A stretch of DNA of 5,609 bases from Syntrophobacterales bacterium (GTDB lineage: Bacteria; Desulfobacterota; Syntrophorhabdia; Syntrophorhabdales; WCHB1-27), in contig JADGQN010000330.1 of assembly GCA_017881765.1 (NCBI GenBank), positions 1-5,609 on the forward strand. The letters run 5' to 3'. Positions 1 through 5,499 of this stretch are shown here, piece by piece. How positions within the stretch are numbered: the stretch's first letter is position 1; each line of letters begins with the position of its first letter. Below the pieces are notes generated by a model that had not been told where the DNA came from, did not search any database, and saw nothing but the letters and a program-made list of their open reading frames with translations. The translations under genes were made by a program, and so were the position numbers.

Positions 1-128
1 TTTATGGACTCACCCGCCACAAATTCTTCCGGGAGCTTCAGCCTTTTGGGGGCGGAGAATTCTTCCTTGCTCTTTCCCCTGTTGTCGATCAGCTCTCCCT
101 GCCAGGAGCTAAAAAGTGGAGCCGCCAT
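1..128 (-). CDS. Truncated gene after nuoD, product not recognised (possible complex I subunit)
   Basis: This is the 5' end of a gene that continues beyond position 1; 42 complete codons are visible. The ATG at 128-126 lies three bases after the nuoD TGA and has an AGGTG Shine-Dalgarno four bases upstream, inside the nuoD stop region, so translational coupling is likely. The other two minus-strand frames hit stops within about 15 codons. The peptide begins MAAPLFSSWQGELID and goes on to a charged stretch containing KRLKLPEEF; there is no membrane segment or cysteine motif in the visible part. Position in the operon suggests the next complex I subunit, for example NuoE, whose N-terminus is usually a soluble helical segment. 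The hydrophilic start argues against NuoH. An unrelated gene inserted in the operon is also possible. The identity is inferred from context only. Confidence 0.6.
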   Translation of the reverse strand, partial: MAAPLFSSWQGELIDNRGKSKEEFSAPKRLKLPEEFVAGESI

Positions 129-131
129 CCA

Positions 132-1304
132 TCACCTGTCGATCTCACCTAGAACGATGTCAACACTTCCTATCGCCGCAACCACGTCGGCCACCATCTG
201 CCCTTCGATCATCTTAGGAACCGCCCCAAGGTTGAGAAAGGAAGGGGGTCTGATTCTCATACGGAACGGCTTGTTGGAGCCGTCGCTTATGAGATAGAAC
301 CCGAGTTCACCTTTCGGCGACTCAACGGCACCGTATGCCTCACCAACAGGCGGTTTGAATCCTTCTTCCATGATTTTGAAATGGCGGATAAGGGCCGCCA
401 TATCATGCCGCACCTCTTCTTTATCAGGGGGCACGACGTCGAGCGCATGCGCGTTCACCGGGCCTTCAGGAAGCCTTTCCATGCCCTGCGTGATGATCCT
501 TATTGACTGCCTCATTTCCTGCAGTCTCACAACGTACCGGTCGTACACATCGCCCTTGGAGCCGAGGGGCACGATAAAATCAAACTCCTCATACGACGAA
601 TAGGGATACGCCTTGCGCACGTCGTAGTTTACGCCGCTTGCCCGAAGCACGGGACCGGTGACACCGTAGTTTATGGCGTCTTCGGCAGAGAGCGGTGCAA
701 CGTTCTGGGTCCGCTTCTTCCAGATGATATTCTCCGTGAGGAGTGTCTCGTACTCATCTATTCTTCCGGGAAACTCATTGATGAAGTCTCTTACCATTTT
801 GCCGAATTCCGGGGGGACATCTTTTGCCAAACCGCCAATCCTGATGTAGCTCGGGGTGAGTCGCGCCCCGGTGACGTTCTCCACGATGGTCAGGATTGTC
901 TCCCTTTCCCGGAAGGCATAGAAAAGCACCGTCATTGCGCCTATGTCGAGGGCATGTGTTGCGATCCAGAGAAGATGGGCCGCGATACGTTGCAGTTCGC
1001 AGAGAATCACCCTCAGGCACTGGGCACGCCTTGGTATTTCAAGGCCAATCAGCCGCTCACAGGCAAGGCAAAAGGCCATATTGTTTGAAAGGCCATTCGT
1101 GTAATCGAGCCTGTCGGTAAGGGTCAGCGCCTGGTGGTAGGTTCTCGCCTCTGCAAGCTTTTCCACGCCTCGGTGCAGGTAGCCGATGTACGGCACCGAC
1201 TTCTTGACTATTTCTCCGTCCAGCTCCAGCACCATCCTGAGCACCCCATGCGTTGCAGGATGCTGGGGTCCCATGTTGATGGTCATGAACCTGGTGTCAG
1301 CCAC
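132..1304 (-). CDS. nuoD: NADH-quinone oxidoreductase subunit D (NuoD, 49-kDa subunit)
   Basis: NuoD is the 49-kDa peripheral-arm subunit that, with NuoB, forms the quinone-binding site of complex I. The 390-residue product has the expected length and family blocks: MGPQHPATHGVLR (11-23), IGYLHRGVEKLAE (40-52), DRLDYTNGLSNN (64-75) and the C-terminal GELGFYLISDG (332-342) with ADVVAAIGSVDIVLGEIDR (372-390). His19 and Tyr68 lie 49 residues apart, the same spacing as the quinone-contacting His38 and Tyr87 of Thermus Nqo4. The CxxC nickel ligands of the related hydrogenase large subunits are absent, so this is complex I rather than a NiFe hydrogenase. The start is GTG at 1304-1302, with AGAGG (1319-1315) ten bases upstream; an internal ATG at residue 7 has a weaker site. 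It is separate from nuoC, and an unusual 120-nt spacer precedes it. Confidence 0.97.
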   Translation of the reverse strand: MADTRFMTINMGPQHPATHGVLRMVLELDGEIVKKSVPYIGYLHRGVEKLAEARTYHQALTLTDRLDYTNGLSNNMAFCLACERLIGLEIPRRAQCLRVILCELQRIAAHLLWIATHALDIGAMTVLFYAFRERETILTIVENVTGARLTPSYIRIGGLAKDVPPEFGKMVRDFINEFPGRIDEYETLLTENIIWKKRTQNVAPLSAEDAINYGVTGPVLRASGVNYDVRKAYPYSSYEEFDFIVPLGSKGDVYDRYVVRLQEMRQSIRIITQGMERLPEGPVNAHALDVVPPDKEEVRHDMAALIRHFKIMEEGFKPPVGEAYGAVESPKGELGFYLISDGSNKPFRMRIRPPSFLNLGAVPKMIEGQMVADVVAAIGSVDIVLGEIDR

Positions 1305-1424
1305 TCTTACTTTTCCTCTATTATTGGGGCTCGCGTCGCCCCCTCCACCGGCAAAGCCCCACCCGCAAGCGGGTACCCGGCCTTCCCCTCTCGCTCGCCG
1401 TGCTCGCTAGGATTGCTGCGCAAT
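1305..1424 (-). repeat. GC-rich hairpin-dense spacer between nuoC and nuoD, candidate REP-like element
   Basis: This 120-nt gap is unexpectedly long for nuoC-nuoD. It contains several inverted repeats. GATTGC-TGC-GCAATC (1411-1425) is a perfect 6-bp stem that begins in the nuoC stop codon. ACCCGC-AA-GCGGGT (1361-1374) is followed directly by the 10-nt palindrome CGGGTACCCG (1370-1379), which shares its CGGGT arm, so the two hairpins are mutually exclusive. GGGGC-TCGCGTC-GCCCC (1326-1342) is a third stem. The hexamer GCTCGC occurs three times in one orientation (1329, 1393, 1402), the last two 9 nt apart. Only the last ~15 bases, carrying the nuoD ribosome-binding site, are A-rich. There is no U-tract after any stem, so it does not look like a terminator. 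An inserted palindromic repeat is the best guess; a structured regulatory RNA between the genes is the alternative. Confidence 0.6.
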
Positions 1425-1943
1425 CTATTTCTCCTCACCCAGTTGAACGACAAATGGTTTGTCGAAATCACGGCCTTCCAGCGGAAAGTCTTTTCTCAAA
1501 GGATGCCCCTCGAAGTCATCGTCTAGGAGAATGCGCCGCAGGTCCGGATGCCCCTCGAACCGGATCCCGAACATGTCATAAATTTCCCTCTCGAACCACT
1601 CAGCAGCTTTCCAGATGCCCGATGCGGTCGGAACGCTTTCGCCTTCCGCGAGGCCCACTTTTACCGCGAGTCTCGTCTTATTCTTCAAGGAATTGAGAAA
1701 GTAGATAACCTCGAAGCGTGGTTTTTCTTTATAGTTGTCAACGCCGAAAAGGTCCGTAAGCATGTCAAAAACGCAGTCAGGATCATTCTTCAGGAAGAAA
1801 AGCGCTTCCAAAATCTTGGCCTTGTCAACGATGACGCTGGGGATACCACTTCCGCTCCTTTCTTCAACGGTGATGGCTTTCTCACCGAACTGTCGAAGGA
1901 GTTTCCCCGTCACCCTCCGTACATCTTTGCTCTCGTCTGTCAT
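1425..1943 (-). CDS. nuoC: NADH-quinone oxidoreductase subunit C (NuoC, 30-kDa subunit)
   Basis: NuoC is a cofactor-free peripheral-arm subunit that packs against NuoD and NuoB in the Q-module. The 172-residue product is of normal size for a stand-alone NuoC. The N-terminal half is variable, with an acidic DMLTDLFGVDNY stretch at 60-71. The C-terminal half holds the family signature from Glu118 to Phe153: ERExYDMFGIRFEGHPDLRR followed by HPLRKDFPLEG. The start is the ATG at 1943-1941, 29 nt after the nuoB stop. Upstream is AAGGG about 11 nt away and GAAGG directly abutting the ATG, so the ribosome-binding arrangement is slightly irregular. The pentapeptide FEGHP is encoded twice by an identical 14-nt sequence (1501-1514 and 1546-1559), 45 nt apart and in frame; in relatives the second copy is usually more diverged. 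Confidence 0.96.
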   Translation of the reverse strand: MTDESKDVRRVTGKLLRQFGEKAITVEERSGSGIPSVIVDKAKILEALFFLKNDPDCVFDMLTDLFGVDNYKEKPRFEVIYFLNSLKNKTRLAVKVGLAEGESVPTASGIWKAAEWFEREIYDMFGIRFEGHPDLRRILLDDDFEGHPLRKDFPLEGRDFDKPFVVQLGEEK

Positions 1944-1949
1944 CCTTCT

Positions 1950-1982
1950 ATCATCCCTTCGTCAATCCTTAATCATCCCTTC
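1950..1982 (-). repeat. 11-bp direct repeat at the nuoB/nuoC junction carrying the nuoC ribosome-binding site
   Basis: The sequence ATCATCCCTTC occurs at 1950-1960 and 1972-1982 on the plus strand, exactly 22 nt apart. On the coding strand it reads GAAGGGATGAT. The upstream copy encodes the last residues and TGA stop of nuoB; the downstream copy supplies the AAGGG in front of nuoC. The latter also creates a five-codon mini-frame (ATG ATA GAA GGA TGA) whose stop overlaps the nuoC ATG. It may be a local duplication or chance; its effect on translation is unknown. Confidence 0.6.
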
Positions 1983-2476
1983 ATTTTGGGCAGCGAAATC
2001 AGCTCTCTCTCGAGTATCGTCTCTTTCCCGATCTTCTCCTGAAGCTTGATCAGCCCGGCAAGGAGGCCTTCCGGCCTCGGGGGACAACCCGGAATGTAAA
2101 CGTCAACAGGTATAATCTGGTCAACGCCCTGCACCGTACTGTAGGTCCTGAAGATACCGCCGCTGCACGCGCAGGCGCCCATCGCAATGACCCACTTTGG
2201 TTCCGGCATCTGCTCATATATCCGCTTCAGGATCGGCGCCATCTTCTTGGTCACGGTCCCCGCCACGATCATCAGGTCTGACTGGCGCGGGGACGGCCTG
2301 AAGACCTCGGCGCCAAATCTGGCAATGTCGTAAGTCGCCGAGCTGGCGACCATCATCTCAAGCGCACAGCAGGCAAGGCCGAAGGTAACCGGCCACACGG
2401 AGTTCTTCCTTGCCCAGTTAACGACGAAGTCGACGGATGTGACGAGCACATTCTTCTCCACCTCTGTCACTCCCAT
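1973..2476 (-). CDS. nuoB: NADH-quinone oxidoreductase subunit B (NuoB, PSST subunit, cluster N2)
   Basis: NuoB holds the terminal 4Fe-4S cluster N2, which passes electrons to quinone at the interface with NuoD. The 167-residue product has the four expected ligands: tandem Cys36-Cys37 in GLACCALEM, Cys102 in MGACACSGG, and Cys131 in PGCPPRPEG. The core block FGAEVFRPSPRQSDLMIVAGTV at about 54-75 is typical of the family. A fifth cysteine, Cys104, lies two residues after the Cys102 ligand, where other residues such as Ala, Asn, Ser or Ile are common. The start is the ATG at 2476, with AAGGGG (2489-2484) seven bases upstream; this gives a 10-nt overlap with nuoA. A GTG at codon 3 would give a four-base GTGA overlap instead and cannot be excluded. 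Either way, coupling to nuoA is expected. Confidence 0.98.
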   Translation of the reverse strand: MGVTEVEKNVLVTSVDFVVNWARKNSVWPVTFGLACCALEMMVASSATYDIARFGAEVFRPSPRQSDLMIVAGTVTKKMAPILKRIYEQMPEPKWVIAMGACACSGGIFRTYSTVQGVDQIIPVDVYIPGCPPRPEGLLAGLIKLQEKIGKETILERELISLPKMKG

Positions 2477-2820
2477 TCCAACGCCCCTTTCTTCCAGACG
2501 TAGAGATACCCTATGAAAAGGATGATCACAAAAACGAGCATCTCAACGAAACCGAACAGCCCTAATCTCCTCGTGATGACAGCCCACGGATAGAGAAATA
2601 AGACTTCGAGATCGAAGACAAGAAAAAGCATTGCTACGATGAAGTACCTGATGGTCATCCTCCGGCGCGTCGGGCCGGAGGTCGTCATGCCGCACTCGTA
2701 CGGAGCCGCCTTAACCTTCTTGGCCCGTCGGGGGCCGATGATGTAAGAGGCACCCACCATAAATGCGGCGATCACGCCGGCGAACAGCATCATGATCAGG
2801 ATTGATACGTATTCAAGCAT
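2467..2820 (-). CDS. nuoA: NADH-quinone oxidoreductase subunit A (NuoA, ND3 homologue)
   Basis: NuoA is a three-helix inner-membrane subunit at the junction of the membrane and peripheral arms. The 117-residue protein has hydrophobic segments at about 5-28, 57-79 and 89-109. The loop between the first two carries KAAPYECG (38-44), whose Cys43 corresponds to the loop cysteine of mitochondrial ND3 that reports the active/deactive state. The second helix contains the signature FDLEVLFLYPWA (69-80), with the conserved acidic residues buried in the membrane. It is the first gene of the nuo cluster, as is usual, and its last ten bases overlap nuoB. The ATG at 2820-2818 is preceded only by a weak purine-rich stretch (GACGGACGAAAC), so its ribosome-binding site is poor. 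Confidence 0.97.
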   Translation of the reverse strand: MLEYVSILIMMLFAGVIAAFMVGASYIIGPRRAKKVKAAPYECGMTTSGPTRRRMTIRYFIVAMLFLVFDLEVLFLYPWAVITRRLGLFGFVEMLVFVIILFIGYLYVWKKGALEWE

Positions 2821-2877
2821 GTTTCGTCCGTCTCGTCACAAGGCCACAAGTGTTTCACAACAGAAAAGAGGCATCTA

Positions 2878-2906
2878 TGAATACAAATTATGAAAATCTA
2901 AGTCAA
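2878..2906 (-). promoter_or_regulatory. Candidate sigma70 promoter for nuo
   Basis: On the minus strand, TTGACT (2906-2901) matches the -35 consensus at five of six positions. After a 17-nt AT-rich spacer comes TATTCA (2883-2878), a weak -10 with three of six matches. This would start transcription near 2871, leaving a leader of about 50 nt before nuoA. The AT-rich setting upstream of an operon head supports it; the weak -10 limits confidence. Confidence 0.4.
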
Positions 2907-2909
2907 GAA

Positions 2910-2924
2910 CAAAATGCAATTTTG
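2910..2924. promoter_or_regulatory. 15-nt AT-rich inverted repeat just upstream of the nuo -35 element
   Basis: CAAAAT-GCA-ATTTTG has perfect 6-bp arms around a 3-nt centre and ends three bases from the candidate TTGACT element. Its position suits an operator. As RNA it would be a weak AT stem downstream of the PII-like gene, too weak for a convincing terminator. No regulator family is recognised. Confidence 0.3.
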
Positions 2925-2940
2925 CAGCTTAAAGAATAAA

Positions 2941-2958
2941 ATCACAAGAATCACAAGA
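2941..2958. repeat. Perfect 9-bp tandem repeat spanning the stop codon of the PII-like gene
   Basis: ATCACAAGA is repeated head to tail at 2941-2949 and 2950-2958. On the coding strand this duplicates the segment TCTTGTGAT, so the TGA stop at 2953-2951 is followed in frame, three codons later, by a second TGA. Related CACAA motifs also occur in the nuoA leader at 2837, 2845 and 2856. Confidence 0.7.
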
Positions 2959-3241
2959 GCTCCTCTGCCTCGAACGCAAAGGTCCGAACCTGCGCATCCT
3001 TGTAGCTGCTGTTTATGTCTTGCAGCGCTTTGAAAAGGCTATTCTCCTTTTCACGAGTCACTGCCAGGACCACCATCGCTTTTGTCCCTGTCCAGACCTG
3101 TCTGTCGTGCTGCGCGCGCACATTCTTGCTCCGCCCCCTGCCTTTCTCGGGCAGCGGGTAGGGATCGATCTGGGCTTTTTCGAAGGCTTGCAGCACTTCG
3201 TCATTCCGATCGGCATTGTAAATCACAAGAAAGATTCTCAT
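2951..3241 (-). CDS. Small PII-like protein, PG0541-related family
   Basis: This 96-residue soluble protein has the layout of a nitrogen regulatory PII-like (ferredoxin-like) fold: a first strand MRIFLVIYN (1-9), a helix around 12-24, a loop with YPLPEKGRGRS (28-38) and then QVWTGTKAMVVLAVT (48-62), followed by a helix and a last strand RTFAFEAEEL (86-95). The GKGRS-like loop followed by an HxWPGTN-like motif (here Gln48-Val49-Trp50-Thr51-Gly52-Thr53) recalls the PG0541 group, small proteins often encoded beside membrane transporters. The usual His and Pro of that motif are changed here. The canonical uridylylated T-loop tyrosine context of GlnB is not seen. The ATG at 3241 is the only in-frame start after an upstream stop, and its Shine-Dalgarno is poor. 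It lies between pbp1A and nuo on the same strand. Family assignment is from motif memory; the role is unknown. Confidence 0.75.
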   Translation of the reverse strand: MRIFLVIYNADRNDEVLQAFEKAQIDPYPLPEKGRGRSKNVRAQHDRQVWTGTKAMVVLAVTREKENSLFKALQDINSSYKDAQVRTFAFEAEELL

Positions 3242-3266
3242 GCCATAAAGTAATCTGCTTTCTTCA

Positions 3267-3288
3267 GACGGTCAAGGGGCAGACCGCC
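3267..3288 (-). other. Possible hairpin in the spacer between PBP1A and the PII-like gene
   Basis: On the minus strand GGCGGTC (3288-3282) can pair with GACCGTC (3273-3267) over an 8-nt loop, a 7-bp stem with one G-U pair. No T-run follows, so it is not a standard intrinsic terminator. The rest of this 79-nt spacer shows no promoter I can support. Confidence 0.3.
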
Positions 3289-3320
3289 TCCAGCGCATCA
3301 ATAACTATACTAAGACCGCT

Positions 3321-5480
3321 TCAGAACCAGCGGCTTCCCGGCTGCATCGGGTTCTCCGGCTCCACAGGTATAGGTGGTATAGGTGGTGCAGGTGGTGCAG
3401 GCGCCGTGAAATCGTCAGGAGGATAATGCCTGAGCGCCCCTGCCATGAAGTTCATCCACATAGGCAGAGAAACCCTTCCGCCGCTCTCCGCCCTTCCGAG
3501 AGATGCCCGTGAATCGAATCCCACCCAGACCCCGGTGCATAGATAAGGCGAATACCCGACGAACAACGCATCATAGAAACTGCTCGTAGTGCCGGTTTTA
3601 CCCGCGACAGGATAGCCGAGGCGACTCGCCTCTTTGGCCGTGCCGTATGTGGTCACGCCCTTCAACAGGAGGTTCATTTTGTACGCTATTTCAGCAGGGA
3701 TAGCCCGGCTCTTTTGCGGCTCGTTGGTCTCAAGGGCATCCCCCTTCTCATCCAGGATTCTGCGGATGAAAAGAGGCTGCACACGAAAGCCACCATTGGC
3801 AAAAACGGCGAAGCCCTTCACGAGATCTAAAAGGGTCACGGTGGACGTACCGAGTGCTATAGAGAGGTCATTCTCTACGTCGGCAGAAATGCCAAGACTC
3901 TCCACGGCACGGCGCACCGCGTCGATGCCCACCTCCTCAAGAAGCCTCACCGTTGCCGCATTCTTCGAATATGCAATTGCGTCCTTTAATGCGATGGGGC
4001 CCGCGTACGTGCCATCATAATTTTTCGGGGTCCATGCCTTTCCCCCGGCTCCTATGTACTCTTTCGGCTCATCCAGAATCGTCGAATCAGCAGTATAGCC
4101 TTTCTCGAGGGCAGCAAGGTAAATGAAAGGCTTAAACGCACTACCGGGCTGAACCTTTGCCTGAACCGCCCTGTTGTACGGACTCTTCCCAGCGTTTCTT
4201 CCGCCCACCGCCGCCGCAACGTACCCCGTATTCACGTCCATGCAGAGCAGTGCCCCTTCCACGGTTGATGCCTTTGACGGCACGAACTGGAGTACCTTCT
4301 TCTTGTCGGCACCCTTATACAGAGCCTTCACGACATCCCCGGGGCGAAAAACGGCACCCGACGCTTTGAGCAGGCCCTTCTGCTTTCCCAACGAGACCGC
4401 GTAACCGTCCGCCATCTTTTCAGTGACCAGCACGTTGTATACCTTGCCCGCTCTCAGCCCCACGAAATGTATGTCCCTTTCCTGATCGGTCGCGAATGTC
4501 TCCCAGCGCTTCTTGTCAAGCCGTGTAACGACAACCGGCTCGCCCTTTCGTTCATCGTACGTTGCCAGGCCCCTTCTTACTGACTCTTCCGCCTGTTTTT
4601 GCAGCGATCCGTCCACGGTGGCATAAACCTTAAGTTGGCTTCTATTGAATATGCCCTTCCCATATTTATCCTCCACGTACCGGACGACCGTATTCTTGAA
4701 GTAGCTGTCGGCAAAAATCCCGTCATCCTCCCGTATGTAGATCTTCTCTTTGAGCAGGGACGCGGCCGTCTTCTTACTGATGAACTCTTTCTTCGCCATC
4801 TGGTCTATCACATATTCCTGCCGCACTCGGGCGAGCCCGGGATGGCTCTTCGGGGTGAAGCGCGCAGGGCCCTGGACCAGGCCGGCCAATAGCGCAGCCT
4901 CTGCCCTGGAAATCTGCCAGATATGCTTGCCGAAATAAACCTGGGATGCCGCCTCAACACCGTAGACCCCCTGGCCCATGTAAATGTTATTGAGGTACAG
5001 GTTAAGGATTTCCTGCTTGGTTACGTACCTTTCGAGCCGATAGGCAAGGATCCCCTCGCGTACCTTCCTCAACATGCTCCGCTCAGGGCCAAGAATAAGC
5101 GATTTAACGACCTGCTGTGTGATCGTGCTTCCACCCTGCACGACCCTGCCGTGCAGTATATTCTTCAATAAGGCCCTGCCGATGCTGACAGGATTCACGG
5201 CGCCATGCTTGAAGAATTCAGCGTCTTCTGCTGCAAGGAAAGCCTCTTTGACGTACTTCGGGATCTTGTCGTAGGGAACGAAAATCCGGTTGTCGGGCAC
5301 GATAACGTAGACAAGCTCGTCGTTCACGTCGTAAATCGAGCTGGTGGGCCTGTTTGTCAGGTTCTTCAGGGCAACGACCGAAGGGACTTCGGTCACAAGA
5401 AAGACAACAAGACCAAGGCCCAGGAGCAGGAACGAGAGCAGTATCAGGCCAATCAAGAAATGTTGGCGCCTCTTCGTCAA
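3321..5480 (-). CDS. mrcA: Bifunctional class A penicillin-binding protein 1A (transglycosylase/transpeptidase)
   Basis: This enzyme polymerises lipid II into glycan strands and cross-links the stem peptides on the outer face of the inner membrane. The 719-residue protein has a basic N-terminus and a membrane anchor at about 8-30. The GT51 transglycosylase domain spans about 45-225: AAEDAEFFKHG with catalytic Glu85, GGSTITQQVVKSL (116-128), RKVREGILAYRLE with Glu142, and LNNIYMGQGVYGVEAA. An OB-like insert, as in PBP1A, lies at about 310-400. The transpeptidase domain has all three motifs: SAFK with nucleophile Ser447 and Lys450, SKN at 505-507, and KTG at 628-630. A proline-rich tail (691-714) ends it. 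The start is TTG at 5480-5478, supported by GGAG (5492-5489) eight bases upstream. It is shorter than the roughly 850-residue E. coli PBP1a. The mrcA symbol is given by family resemblance. Confidence 0.95.
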   Translation of the reverse strand: MTKRRQHFLIGLILLSFLLLGLGLVVFLVTEVPSVVALKNLTNRPTSSIYDVNDELVYVIVPDNRIFVPYDKIPKYVKEAFLAAEDAEFFKHGAVNPVSIGRALLKNILHGRVVQGGSTITQQVVKSLILGPERSMLRKVREGILAYRLERYVTKQEILNLYLNNIYMGQGVYGVEAASQVYFGKHIWQISRAEAALLAGLVQGPARFTPKSHPGLARVRQEYVIDQMAKKEFISKKTAASLLKEKIYIREDDGIFADSYFKNTVVRYVEDKYGKGIFNRSQLKVYATVDGSLQKQAEESVRRGLATYDERKGEPVVVTRLDKKRWETFATDQERDIHFVGLRAGKVYNVLVTEKMADGYAVSLGKQKGLLKASGAVFRPGDVVKALYKGADKKKVLQFVPSKASTVEGALLCMDVNTGYVAAAVGGRNAGKSPYNRAVQAKVQPGSAFKPFIYLAALEKGYTADSTILDEPKEYIGAGGKAWTPKNYDGTYAGPIALKDAIAYSKNAATVRLLEEVGIDAVRRAVESLGISADVENDLSIALGTSTVTLLDLVKGFAVFANGGFRVQPLFIRRILDEKGDALETNEPQKSRAIPAEIAYKMNLLLKGVTTYGTAKEASRLGYPVAGKTGTTSSFYDALFVGYSPYLCTGVWVGFDSRASLGRAESGGRVSLPMWMNFMAGALRHYPPDDFTAPAPPAPPIPPIPVEPENPMQPGSRWF
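3363..3400. repeat. 9-bp tandem repeat encoding the proline-rich tail of PBP1A
   Basis: Units AGGTGGTAT (3372-3380), AGGTGGTGC (3381-3389) and AGGTGGTGC (3390-3398) lie in tandem, with degenerate copies on both sides. The period of 9 is a multiple of three, so it stays in frame and encodes the alternating APP and IPP triplets of the C-terminal tail. Copy-number slippage would change tail length without a frameshift. Confidence 0.75.
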
Positions 5481-5488
5481 GAGTTTAT

Positions 5489-5492
5489 CTCC
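5489..5492 (-). promoter_or_regulatory. Ribosome-binding site supporting the TTG start of PBP1A
   Basis: GGAG on the minus strand lies eight bases before the TTG at 5480-5478, inside GTGGAGATAAACTC. No in-frame ATG close by has a comparable site, so it decides the start. The TTG codon also places the basic residues TKRR directly before the membrane anchor, as expected for this family. Confidence 0.7.
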
Positions 5493-5499
5493 ACTTTTT

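Noticed and set aside
132..1304. NiFe-hydrogenase or Ech/Mbh-type large subunit instead of NuoD
   Set aside because: The N-terminal and C-terminal CxxC nickel ligands are absent and the quinone-site His/Tyr pair is present, with NuoA, NuoB and NuoC beside it.
1326..1425. Intrinsic terminator after nuoC
   Set aside because: The stems are GC-rich but none is followed by a T-run on the minus strand, and terminating inside the nuo operon would be unexpected.
1134..1526. Plus-strand open frame of 130 codons across the nuoC-nuoD spacer
   Set aside because: It overlaps nuoD and nuoC on the opposite strand, has no evident ribosome-binding site, and its composition is that of a shadow frame.
1548..2042. 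Plus-strand open frame of 164 codons across nuoC and the nuoB end
   Set aside because: It is fully antisense to strongly conserved complex I genes, and its translation shows no domain or family motif.
2910..2924. Terminator downstream of the PII-like gene
   Set aside because: The stem is almost all A-T and followed by only a brief T-rich stretch; predicted stability is too low.
3264..3323. Stop-codon read-through of PBP1A: 18 in-frame sense codons follow its TGA before the next TGA
   Set aside because: No SECIS-like or other recoding signal is evident and the tail has no motif; an open stretch this short is expected by chance.
3363..3400. CRISPR-like or regulatory tandem array
   Set aside because: Units are 9 bp without spacers, lie inside a coding frame and encode a simple proline-rich tail.
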